Shown piece after piece: positions 11,961 to 22,600 of a stretch of 64,000 nucleotides of DNA. Origin of the DNA: Paramacrobiotus metropolitanus (Eukaryota > Tardigrada > Eutardigrada > Parachela > Macrobiotidae). The stretch covers positions 62,001-126,000 of the forward strand of contig NW_026570421.1 of the NCBI RefSeq assembly GCF_019649055.1, read 5' to 3'. The notes under the pieces are model-generated. The model was not told where the DNA came from and ran no database searches. It saw only the letters and a list, made by a program, of their open reading frames with translations. Within the stretch, counting starts at the first letter, position 1, and every line of letters starts with the position of its first letter. The translations under genes and the position numbers were made by a program.

Positions 11961-12197
11961 ATGCGAATGGCTGATGATACGATTATTGAGGCAGTTCTGG
12001 ACGGTGATCATCCCGATGGTTCTCGGGCAGCTAAAGACGCCAGACAAAATGCCACTCATGTACTAACCGAGGAAATCTGGAGGATAATTCATATCATTAA
12101 TCCTGTTGTATGGGGACTGTTGTGTATGGCCCTATTTCGAGGCGTTCTCATGACCCTGGTCGTGGTGTTGTCAGAAGAATTCAAATTTCGTGACTTG
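11961..12197 (+). CDS. multi-pass membrane protein family, exon 1
   Basis: Starts at an ATG and encodes a hydrophilic N-terminus followed by a transmembrane segment (NPVVWGLLCMALFRGVLMTL) and EEFKFRDL. It ends at a donor (ttg|gtgggt) in phase 0. Layout and spacing match exon 1 of the copy at 61117-61413. Exon 2 would be 13182-13718. Function unknown; a chemoreceptor-like role is a guess from the multi-pass topology and local tandem copies. Bases 12043-12160 are duplicated at 11404-11521. Confidence 0.5.
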
Positions 12198-12848
12198 GTG
12201 GGTGTATTTCGGATTTCATATGAGTCGTTAAAATCCCTCAAATATAATTGATCTATGCTTAAACATTTCAATACAAAATAGCACGTCTACTAAATTCCAC
12301 GTAACGGATTATTCACGTATTCAAATTTGCTGACAATATTTACCAAATATTTAAATTATCTGGTACATAGTAACGAAGTATGCTTCGTAATACTACAAAG
12401 TTACCCTGAAGGTGAATATACCTTGGGTGAGAATTTATAGTAACCGTAATCCGTTGTTGAGAAATGTCGAAGTATAGGTCTTTTTTGAGTATTCTACCGA
12501 TCACAAATACATAATCAAGTCTTTGCATTAGGAACACTTCTGTCTCGTTTGTATTTACAGTACCCCTGATTGTCAGACGTGTGGTTGTTTGGACAACGGT
12601 GTTTCATTAGTGAAGTCTTGCAGCGACAGTGCTTCTAATTAGAAATTATATTGCTAAATACATTGAAGTACCACAGTGGCTCGACCGGGTCGAACTAACA
12701 TATAACTGCATTTCCTAAGAAAATAAAAATTAACGTAGACGACCTCGAGCTCACTCTGCCTACCTTGAGAAATCAAGTTATAAACGTAAGAAAACGACCT
12801 GTAAGGCATCCAAGAAGAACCTAAGAAAACGGAGCATTTTAACGGGAA

Positions 12849-12958
12849 TACACCACGGTTTCAATACGACCGAGTTTTCTCTTTCCAATTTAAGCCTGAA
12901 CAATGTTAAGGCGTAATTTGGAAAGAGAAAACTCAGTCGTATAGAAAAATGTGGTGTA
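12849..12958. repeat. 110-bp imperfect palindrome
   Basis: Left arm TACACCAC...ATACGACCGAGTTTTCTC is answered by GAGAAAACTCAGTCGTAT...GTGGTGTA on the right, with about 20 bases between the inner arms. DNA or RNA would form a long hairpin. It lies in the inferred intron between 12197 and 13182, and resembles the hairpin form of a miniature inverted-repeat element, though no target duplication was identified. Confidence 0.7.
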
Positions 12959-13181
12959 GGATTGTACCAACATGTCATGATCGTACTATTCGGCCTGTTA
13001 CCTCCATATTGAAAAAAGCCATACTATCTTGGGGTGGACGACCATTTTACCGATTTGTTTTACTTGCCAGCACACAGTACAAGTTCTTTCGCAGCTAATA
13101 CCGTCCAGTTCCCGGCTTCGATGAAATAAACTATTGTATTGTTGTTATGGTAATCGTAGCAATATGTGCTTTTTTTGGCAG

Positions 13182-13718
13182 CCCTATGCTCCTCGCCTAA
13201 CGTCGCAAGTGGTCGCGGTCGTAGGATTTGGCGGACTCTGCTTTATCTTCGCAGACAGCCATCTTCTCGCCGTCATACGCACTCGGCGGTTGCACATACA
13301 GGTTCGCACATTCCGCCGGAGGCCGGACGCGCCCGTAGAAGATGAACAGATGATAAAGAGCGCAACAGAATGGTTGTGGACCAGCCATCAGTTGAACACC
13401 GTTATTAACATCGGTCGCCCTACGACGGGTGCTCACGCACTGCAAATAACGATCTTCACCATCATGCACCATACGTCGACGCGATACTATCTGCCACAGA
13501 GCCGCATTCTGTTCCCGGTGCTGATTTTTGAAAGCTTCGTGTATCTTGTGGGAAGTTATTGTCAATCCCACCTAATCGATCTGCAGTCGGCAATTCTCCA
13601 CGCATGGTACCGCCATGATGTCGGTAATTATGAAGCTGACGATCTACCAAAACCGAAACGCCTACTGGATCTTCTAATAGCATCAGCCAGACAATACGGC
13701 GAAGTCACCCTATATTAG
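13182..13718 (+). CDS. multi-pass membrane protein family, exon 2
   Basis: After acceptor ttttggcag|ccc in phase 0. It encodes about 178 residues: a hydrophobic segment (VVAVVGFGGLCFIFADSHLL), a basic loop, HQLNTVINI, a second hydrophobic stretch, then the family signature QSRILFPVLIFESFVYLVGS, and a hydrophilic C-terminus ending DLLIASARQYGEVTLY. The signature is shared with 61499-62032 and 59727-60044. Intact frame; probably a working or recently working copy with exon 1 at 11961-12197, the ~985-bp intron holding the palindrome. Cellular role unknown. Confidence 0.55.
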   Translation, partial: PYAPRLTSQVVAVVGFGGLCFIFADSHLLAVIRTRRLHIQVRTFRRRPDAPVEDEQMIKSATEWLWTSHQLNTVINIGRPTTGAHALQITIFTIMHHTSTRYYLPQSRILFPVLIFESFVYLVGSYCQSHLIDLQSAILHAWYRHDVGNYEADDLPKPKRLLDLLIASARQYGEVTLY

Positions 13719-14459
13719 CCGTTATTGATGTACTGTACTACTCAAGCGAATGAATCGTGATTAAGCGGCTTACCATGTTCGGATCGTCTGTTTTGAGTAG
13801 CTTACCGTGAGCGTCGTATGCCTACGCAGATTTATCGGAAGCTGATAATTCTGTTTCTAAACCGGACCTTAGTTTTTGGTTCTTCCTGTTTTATACGTAC
13901 CGGACGGTCTAATAAATTACAGACAGGTTCGATCTCGTCCCTCACTGACCTAATATTTCTCAGTATAGCATTAGCGTACTGGCACTACTGTGCTACAACA
14001 AAAAATAATAACAGGTACCTGTTTAAATGGCTTAATCTAAGGCGGCCTATTCGGCTGTGCATGGTCCGGACTCCACGGTGTATCCCTAGATTTTCTACTG
14101 TACAGTGTAACAGGGATGATCTGCCATGTTGGCAGTGTGTTTCGGATTCGGAAGCCGCTGTAAACTTATCGATTTTTCCACGAGTTACGAGTAATAGCAC
14201 ATCCTGCTTATAACCAGCGCAGTTCAGATTCTGTCCTGGCGAGTGTATGATGCAGCGGATAGCAGTCTGAAATAATGTACAGTACTGTTGATCTTTATGA
14301 GATTGCGATAAGTTTTTGCGGTCAGACTTTGCCAGACTTATTAATATTAATCACCAATGCATTGAATTACATTGTTCCCACAATTTCGTGTAAGCTGTTT
14401 ATCTGACTATCACCCACACGCAGCTGATGCTGCGACTGGAGATACTTTGTATAGTCATC
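13719..14459. other. intergenic, nothing recognised
   Basis: About 740 bp between two family members. An open frame at 13818-14213 has no recognisable domain and no family landmarks, so it is not called. Confidence 0.4.
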
Positions 14460-15121
14460 ATGGCCAGCCTTGTCGAAACGAACCGTTCCTGTCAACATCC
14501 CCAGCGTGGGACAGCATCACTCGATGAAATATGGAAGATGGTCCTCAACATAAACTACCTGGCCATTGCCATGATATCGGTAGCTCTTTCCCGACTTGTT
14601 ATAATAGCGGCATCCGGCGGGCATCGACCGTTTTCATCATAGAGCATATTGCTTTCCTTGATTCCCTACATGTAGGTGTAATAACAGTAGCAGACGAACT
14701 GCCATTTAGGTAGCCCGCATTTTCAGCAGCAAAATAGAACTTATAACACCAGCGTAAGAATCATACGAATGAACTTAAAATAAGTAGTAGTCGCCTAGAT
14801 AACAAGAATCCCAGCGTGATCACACTTCCTACAAATTAGAGCTCGTTAAACATATGTGGCACTACGTAATAATTAACTAAAACACATTAATTTACGAAAC
14901 TTTAGGCGCATTTAATTTTGCAGCCCCCACCGAGTGGCATCCCCGTCCAGATCGCTTGCGCATTCGCCCTGGTACTGCCTCCCGTGATGTACGTGTTAAG
15001 CCCCATTGCCGCCGCGGTGCACGCTCTGCGGTTATGTTGGCAGGTTAAAGATTTCCGTTTGAAGAACGCTGGTAGGACGGTCGACCGGAAGAAGCTTAAG
15101 CAAGCTTCGAAAGCGTGGCTG
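14460..15121 (+). pseudogene. membrane-protein family gene, 5' part, split by the LTR element
   Basis: Exon 1 reads MASLVETNRSC..., then EIWKMVLNINYLAIAMISVALSRL, matching the family; a frameshift near 14610 is needed to reach EHIAFLDS and a donor (acat|gtaggt). Exon 2 starts after acceptor ttttgcag at 14924 and encodes the PPVMYVLSP...ALRLCWQVKDFR segment. It stops abruptly at 15121, exactly where the LTR begins. Coding resumes at 59727 after the GCTG target duplication, so the retroelement inserted inside this exon. Confidence 0.7.
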
Positions 15122-15693
15122 TGACGTGTGGGGGTAGGATCACACGCCGGGATGTACGTACGGATGCTGACTGTCCGCCTTCCACCTGCAACATACGGAT
15201 AATCTAGTCAATCTATGCTGTGATTTGCTGTTCTCTTTTACTAGCGGTGTATGTGATGTCATAACGCAGAGTCTATATAAGCTCCTGTCACTTCTAATAT
15301 CGGTATCGGTAGTCTGAGATTTACTTCTGAGACTGCTTTCTAATTACGATTTCCTAGTGTTGTGGACTACGAAGTGTATTGATAAAGAGGCAGCAATACT
15401 TGTTCCTACGGAAGTGCATAGTCGTTCCCGGATTATCGCTTAGTATACAGGTTTGCTCGTGACACAATCGTCCTAGCTCTTTGTTGATCCTCGTAGAAAC
15501 TGCGACCGGAGATCGTAGTTGGATTCTTCGTTAGGGATTCCCGAGCTCCCGTGTTCCCGAATCGTCCGTCGTTCCACCGTAGATTATCTGTTACAGTTTG
15601 AGAGTACGAGTGCCTACCGACTGAGCATTACAGGCGTGGAAGAGTAAAGATTGTTCATGGAGCCCTAACCGGCGTGAACGCTTATACACGACA
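15122..15693 (+). repeat. 5' LTR
   Basis: 572 bp, TGACGTGTGG...TACACGACA. Compared by eye with 59151-59722, one difference (G at 15348, A at 59377). Contains an ATF/CREB-like TGATGTCA at 15254 and a TATA box at 15274, so U3 spans roughly the first 180 bp (inference). Flanked on the left by GCTG. Confidence 0.95.
15254..15280 (+). promoter_or_regulatory. LTR core promoter (TGATGTCA and TATATAA)
   Basis: TGATGTCA (15254-15261) lies 12 bases before TATATAA (15274-15280) in U3 of the 5' LTR; the 3' LTR has the same arrangement near 59283-59309. It would drive the genomic RNA. Confidence 0.6.
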
Positions 15694-15710
15694 TGGCGCC
15701 CACCGGTGTC
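15694..15710 (+). promoter_or_regulatory. primer binding site, tRNA-Lys type
   Basis: TGGCGCCCACCGGTGTC directly follows the CA of the LTR. TGG is complementary to a tRNA CCA tail, and TGGCGCCCA is the start typical of tRNA-Lys-primed elements (established knowledge). Similar words recur in the tRNA-like array at 53.5, 54.2 and 54.9 kb. Confidence 0.75.
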
Positions 15711-16671
15711 TTTTAATTTTCCCGATGTAACAGAAAATTATTGGTGGAAAGTTGGTGGTAATTTACAGCAAAAGTGGTCCGTACAAGAAAGGCGTCGAAC
15801 CGCAAAGGTGCGCCGAAGGAGGTCAGCGTTCCTGATCTGGCCTAGTTAATTTATTTTGGCGAGCTTCCTCGCAATCGTGAGCTTCCTCACTGGTGAGCTT
15901 CCTCGCCAATTAAATTTAAATTTAATTAAATCGGACCGTAGGAAAACAGTCGAAACCTTAAAGGTCGACTGTGTGAATTAAGTGGTGTTTTGGTGGGTAA
16001 TTTCCGGGTTGTCTGCGCAAAGCAGTAACCGCGGTGAATAAACTGTGAACTGCTGTGTCAGTGTACCTGGCCAGCAGATAGATTAGATAGTAAGTACTGA
16101 GCCACTGTCAGTGGCCAGGTGAGATAACGATCTTTGGTAGCTGAGTAAAGGCAAGCCGCAAGCGGTAGCCAAAATCAGCAGCCAGGGATAGTTGTCAGTG
16201 GAAAAGGTAAACACCGGCAAACGGTGATTGACCTGTGAGTTAAAATCACTGCAGTACGCAAAGTGCAGCAGGGTGATTTTAATAAACTAATAACTACAGT
16301 TGAAACCGCAAAGGTCGACTGTAGTAATTAGTAAATTATAGTATCGTAGCACTGTTTCTCTAACAGTCTGATAAGGGCAAGCCGCAAGCGGTAGCCAAAA
16401 TCAGCAGCTAGAGATAGTGGATTGCGAAAAGGTAAACACCGGCAAACGGTGATCGACCCGAAGTGTAAAATTACAGCAGCACGCAAAGTGCAGCCGAGTA
16501 ATTTTAGCACTTAGTTTTTCAGTCGAACCGCAAAGGTCGGCTGTGGTTAAATCCCTCACTGAGCAGTTCAAACCTTAAAGGAGGACTGGGTAGTGGAAAT
16601 AAATTGCACAATCGCAATTTCTGAAGTTTACGGTAAACAGTAGCACAATAGTTACTGTACGTACCGTAAGA
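15711..16671 (+). promoter_or_regulatory. structured leader RNA with repeated hairpins
   Basis: A ~960-base untranslated leader. Three adjacent hairpins with a CTTC loop (15859-15872, 15877-15890, 15892-15907) have different but complementary stems: GCGAG/CTCGC, GTGAG/CTCAC, GGTGAG/CTCGCC. Two ~170-base units start at 16150 and 16376; each holds CCGCAAGCGG, CACCG-GCAAA-CGGTG, and an outer stem AAAATCAC/GTGATTTT in the first but AAAATTAC/GTAATTTT in the second, a compensatory change. Further AACC-GCAAA-GGT hairpins lie at about 15798, 16303 and 16525, and a long-range stem ACCTGGCCA/TGGCCAGGT at 16065/16112. Likely roles are genome packaging, dimerisation or cap-independent translation (inference). 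Confidence 0.7.
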
Positions 16672-19600
16672 ATGTCCAATCCAGAAAATAAGAATAAGGC
16701 GTTAAGCCAGGTCCCGGAAGATAAAATTATACAAGGTCCATATGAAGGAGCGGCGACGCAAACCAGGTTTAAATTCAAACCCGACGAAATACCGTTAGGT
16801 TTGATGTACTTCGCACTCAATCTGGAACCACCCAAAGGTTCCAGAGCTTACTGTGGTAAGCCGTGGGTAGATTTCCAGGAGTTGGGGAAATCGGTGGACC
16901 CAAACAAAAGGGCTCCCTTTTACTACAATGGATGGTATGAGACTGAACGGTGTATTCCAGAAGCTTATCTGGATGTCACTGATGAACAGTTTAATGAAGC
17001 AGTTAAAAAAGCTTACAAGTGGTTACCTGAATATAAGAAAAATATGGAAGATCGTAGAAAAGCGGCCATTATTGCGCTTGAAGCAGCTGCAAAAGTTGGA
17101 ATAAAACCAAAGGAGTCCGTTTCTGACGATCGACCCAAGAGAGCGGTGGCGGCAAAATCGAAAACTACCGAGAATACAGAACAAGTTACTCGTAGTGAAC
17201 CTAATACAGAACCGCTTAAGCTCGTAGAGCCACTTTCAGAGGAAAGCCCCTTTAACAAGGAACAACCTCTCCCAGATTTTGATATGGATGAGGATAGCCG
17301 ATCAGAGGATGATACGCCCATTCACATGGCGTTTGGTGAAAATGCGGATATAGCTCCGGAAGCATCTGCAAGAAAGAAAAGTATCATGGGGGGCGGGATG
17401 TCTTTTCACCCGACACAATTGAAATTACATGCGTTTGTTTCGGAAAAAGACTTCGAACAACCTGATGAGGAATTTCTGGCTAAGGCAAAGGAAGTTGATA
17501 GGCTTCTAGCCCTTACACAAACCGATCAAGATGTGGGATTAGTCGCCCGGAAGACGATGCCCGTGCTGCTCCAGGGTCTGCGGACATGGATAGCCACCAC
17601 GAAATTAAAAGTGGACGAAATGGGAAATTCCATGTCGTTGGATGCCCGAGTCGATGAAGAGCGTAACCTGAAATTAAAATTCCAGAACGACTTTAATGAG
17701 ATGCGCATTAAATTCGAAAATGAACAAACCGAAAATGATCGTTTGGTAAATGAACTACGCATCGCGGCCGATAATTTGTCTCAGTCACGAGATGTTGGCA
17801 GAAACGCACAAAATGCTCTTAATGCTATGAAAGATGAGCGTGACGGATTAAAGGACGCTAATCGGCATTTGGAAAAACAGTTGGAAGAAGCTCAGAGGGA
17901 GCTGTCGGCAGCGAAAGCTACCATTGACGGTTTTAAAGCACAAACGCTCCCTGATACGACGAAGCAGGTTATGGACCTAGACCAGAAATTATCGAAAGCA
18001 CAGAGGGATTTAAGTGCGGAGAAAGACGCGCATAAATTGACCAGTAAAAATTTAGCGGACGCGCAAAATTCCTCTCAAAAGCTCGCTAAGGATTTAGATG
18101 ATGAAAAGAAGCGCGCTAAAGACAGAGAGGACACCCTGCAGCGGGATCTAACAAAAGCTAATGTACAGCTTAATAAACTGTCCACGGTTGGCCCAATGCA
18201 CATTCCTAAGGAAAAAGACGAAGCGGCACAAAAGGAAATCGAACGGCTGGAAGGATTATTGGATACGGAAAAGGGAAATAATCGCAAAGCCCAGAAGGAG
18301 CTGAGCGATATTAAGAATGCTAAAAGGTGCGCAAACTGCGAGAAAGCCATGCAGGCGAAGAAGGAAGCACAAGCTGCTGCCTTCGAGAAGGATCAAAATT
18401 GTAACCGACTATATGAAGAAAACAAACAGCTCCGAGATGAGTGGTACGAAAAGCAAGATCAGCTTACCAAACTGGAGGATGAATTTAAACAAGCGTGCAG
18501 CGAGCTTCTCCAGTTCAGAAATTCCGGTGTTGGTCTTGGAGGAGGTCAAAGACATTTCGAAAGGGAAGCGCCGGTAGCGACAGGAGATGTGCTGCGTCCC
18601 ACTCCATTTTCCCTGTTTGATCCCCGGAATTTTTCAACATCTAATGAACAGCTTTCAGCCGCTGTAACTAATCCGGCTGGCATCCTTCAGAAGCCCAGGC
18701 AGGAATCACGGGTTGAATTCTCAGAAGCCCATGCTATGCCCCGTTCGTCTTCGGAAAGTCAGGTTCCCAAGGAAACTGTGCCGCCCAACCAAAAGAAAAA
18801 TCGCCCCACAGATCTACGCCAAGAGATATTTAAAAGGGCGTCCGATGACGTTAGTCGTCATGCTCGTAGATCTGAAAACAGGGACGGTTCTGATATCGAA
18901 AATGATCTGCTGGACGATTTACCGCTTGATGACGAACACCGTCGTCCTAGTAGCACGGCCAGTAACGAATCCACGTCCAGAAGTCTACAATTAGAAGAAT
19001 GGTTGATTAAGCAAACGCAAATATCGGATAGGGCAGCACTCACACAAGAATGTGTTGTTGAATTAATTACAAAGCTGGCGGAAAAAGGAAACGATAAAGC
19101 CGAAGGCAGTATGAAACTGCTTACCTTCGACGATTCCCATCCAGAAAAAATTCAGAAGTGGCTCATGAATGTGGAGCAATGTCGAACCACAAATAATTGG
19201 AATGATGAGGTTACTTGCCGTAGGGTAACCGGTGCTTTCACTGGAGCATCTTTTCAATGGTTTGAAAAATTCTGGAAAGACAATAAATGCAAATCATGGT
19301 CCGATTTCTTTAAACCGGCAATTATTGAGCATTTTAATGGCTCATTGTCCAAGGCGGACATACGCAGGAAAATGAACAATCGCAAACTGGATTTTTACGA
19401 GCCGGTTCGTGCTTACCTGGATAGTTTTCTCCCATGGTTTGAGGAGCTAAAAATTTCTGAGGAAGAACAGGTTGAAGCGCTCCTGGAGGGTGTGCAGGAT
19501 CATCGGCCGGCATGGTTCCGCGAGATCTACAACGCATCACCGAAGAATTATTCAGAATTCGAAAAGAAATTGCAGGACTGTGAGAAACTGTGGAAACGAA

Positions 19601-22600
19601 TGAATAAAGATAAGAAAGTGCCAGAACCGACACAAAAGAATATACCGGCAGAACCGAGAAGTGCTGGAAATAATAATAATAACTCAAATTACGAGAATCG
19701 AGGCAGCCGCGGTGGCTCGTCCCAAAGAGGAAATTATTACCCAACTCGGGGAGGTCGTGGAAACTATGGGAATAATCGCGGAGGATATTCCCGCTCATAC
19801 ACCGAAACGGTGATTCCCCAGCAACAAAATTCTGCGGCTCCAGTGCAGCCTATCCTGAGTGTGCCCCAGCCGCAGTTCGTCCCGGTTCCAGTGTATCAAC
19901 AACCGCAATTTGTTGAGCAGCATCCGGTGCAATTTGCGCAGACATTCCAGCAGCCCATTCCGATGCAAGCTGCTATGCCTGTCCCTGTCCAGATGATGAA
20001 TCCGATGATGCCAGTGATGCAACCTCAGTTCCAGCAACCGGTACAGAATTTCGATCCGCAGTACCAACAGGATGGACCTGCGAATAATAATAATTATAAC
20101 GGTGGTGGTAATCGTGGGAACTACCGAAATAATAACAATAACTACCGCGGACGTGGTGGTATTAATAACGATAATAATCGTCAGCAGTATCAAAATCAGA
20201 ATTATCGCCCGCAACAGCAGGCTGGTAATCAACCTCCGTTTGATGAGCGTAACATTTTAAAGGATAAATGGCGAACAAACCGCGGTGTTGAGATTTGCTT
20301 CCGCTGCCATGGGTTACATCCGGCAGCAGGTTGTACGAATCAATTTGTACTTCCTCGTCAGTATGAACCGTCCGCAGAATTATTGGCGAAATACAACAAC
20401 CCTCAGCAGCAAATTAATATGATGGAGTTAGACTTACCAGCTGGTTTGTCTTCCCCGACGCCTCAGTGTAATAAAATGGAAGTCCAGGACTTTTCCCAGT
20501 ATCCGCTGGCGGATCATGTATGTCTGCTGCCCACGCTTGATGCACAGGCTTGGTACTCGGTGATCGATATTAATTACCAGAAAGTAAAAACAATGCTGGA
20601 TACGGGTTCTAGCATTTCTGTCATGTCTCTAAAAATGGCGAAGGATTTAAATTTAAATATCCATCGCTGTCCTGATCATATTAAAGGTAGAGTTGTTCAT
20701 ACAGCTTACCAGGGAAGACAGTTAATCGAGCCGCTTTCGGTTGTTGTCACAATCCATGAATTTGGCATGGCTTTTGAACACGCAATATTGGTGAGTTCTA
20801 CCTTCGACAGGGATCATGTTGTTTTAGGTTTAGACTTTTTAGCTACAAAACCGTTTGTCCTCGACATGAATACGATGACTTGGCGTCTCTCGCGTAGACG
20901 GCCTAACGCTCCGGCATTCTTTCGTCGCGAAACTCACCTAATGTCGGATGTTATCCGCTCACACGATTTTGATCCCTTAATTCCTCCGGGAGTTAAGCCG
21001 TCCCCCTTGATTCCAGCGCTGATGTTGACTGAACGAATTGGTGTCGCTAAAGAAGCGAAATTTGTACCATATGAATCTGCACATTTAATTTTGTCAAAAG
21101 CTGATCCAGAAATTTGTATCCTACATTTACAAAAAGCCAAACAGGAGTGGCCTCGCCCAGCGCAGCTGCCACCAACGATAAAAGTGGCTGGCGTACCGAC
21201 AAAATCGGAAAGTAAAGAAGTAACGCTCGTACAAGCGGCACGGTCGAAGGAAGGATCCGACCAACGCGATGAGGAGTTTGTGCGTAGCGTAGTTCAGGAG
21301 ATGATTCGCCAATATCTCCCGAAAGCAGTCTCCGTAGCGGATGAACCGGTTAAGTCTGTAACTAAAAAAGAAATTAAAACGGAGAAAAACCCAGAACACA
21401 GTCAAGTTCGTGGGGGAGGCGGTGAGATGGTCATAAATAATATGCAGTCAAGTTCGCGGGGGAGAGAACAAGTGTCTCCCCAGCCGCCAATTAAACAAGA
21501 AAAAATCTGTCAGCCGTCGCTGGCATCCAGTTCGAGTACCTCGTCTTCGGCACCAGTTAGTACTGTGCCCAACTCTGGTTCACGTCAAGTTCGTGGGGGT
21601 GATGACCCCTTGCAACTTCCTATTCAGATTTCATCCTTGGACGCGGTCTTACAACAGCACCCGGCAGCAAAATATTTGTATATGGGCGTCCTAGAAAAAT
21701 CATCCAGATCGGTGGAATGTCTCAGCATGGATAATAAGCTGTTAAATGTCATACCTGTTGAACGTGACCGTAGAGACGTTGATGAAGTCCACGATTATCC
21801 GTCCTTCATGGCACGGAATCCAGAGTTGAAAAGGTGGATGTCACCGATGGATAGACCGCAGGATAAAAGCTTGTTCCCTACAAAAAAAATGTTCCGTGAT
21901 CCACAGTTCTGGAGAGAAACTCAACAGATGTGTGTGGACAGCCGCATGTGGTACAAAATGTACAAGAAACCGTCGCACGCTAATACTAATTATACTAAGC
22001 ACGAAATTAACCGGATGACAATCTGCGAAGGAATTTTGTGCAGAGTGCCTGATCACTCTGGCGCATGTCCGAGGATTTATGTGCCACACCAATGGCGGCA
22101 GAAATTAATAGCTTGTTTCCACGATATCTTGGTGCATAAACAGGTATACGGCCGGTGCGAAAAGTTGTATCCATATCTAATTAAGGTCTTCTACTGGCCG
22201 GATTGCATTATTGAAATTGAACGTTACGAAAAGAACTGTGATACGTGTAGAAACTCCCTGAATGATCGGCGACATTTTGAATTAACCAAACGGAAGGAAC
22301 AGTTACATGCTCAGAAAGCGATTGGAAAACGCAAAGTTACCTTTTCGCAGGATAACCCGGCACCGGCAGGTGAATTTGAAAACGGCAGCTTCGTTCCTGC
22401 TGATGACATGCGGCCCATTGATATTGGTCCTTGTCCGGTTTCCTATGAGGATAAACAGGCGGAGAAGCAAAGGGAAATTAATTCGCAATTAATCGGTAAC
22501 TCACCGCAGCAAAGATGTCCTGAGTTTACTTCAGAAGAGGCCAAAGTGACATTTGATTTAGCCAAAAATGTTAATATTAATGAACAGTGGGAAATCTGGA

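Noticed and set aside
13818-14213. 131-residue ORF between family members
   Set aside because: Lacks all landmarks of the membrane-protein family and any recognisable motif.
19795-20260. Minus-strand Ile/Val-rich ORF
   Set aside because: Shadow of the Asn/Gln-rich Gag region (AAT/AAC repeats read backwards).
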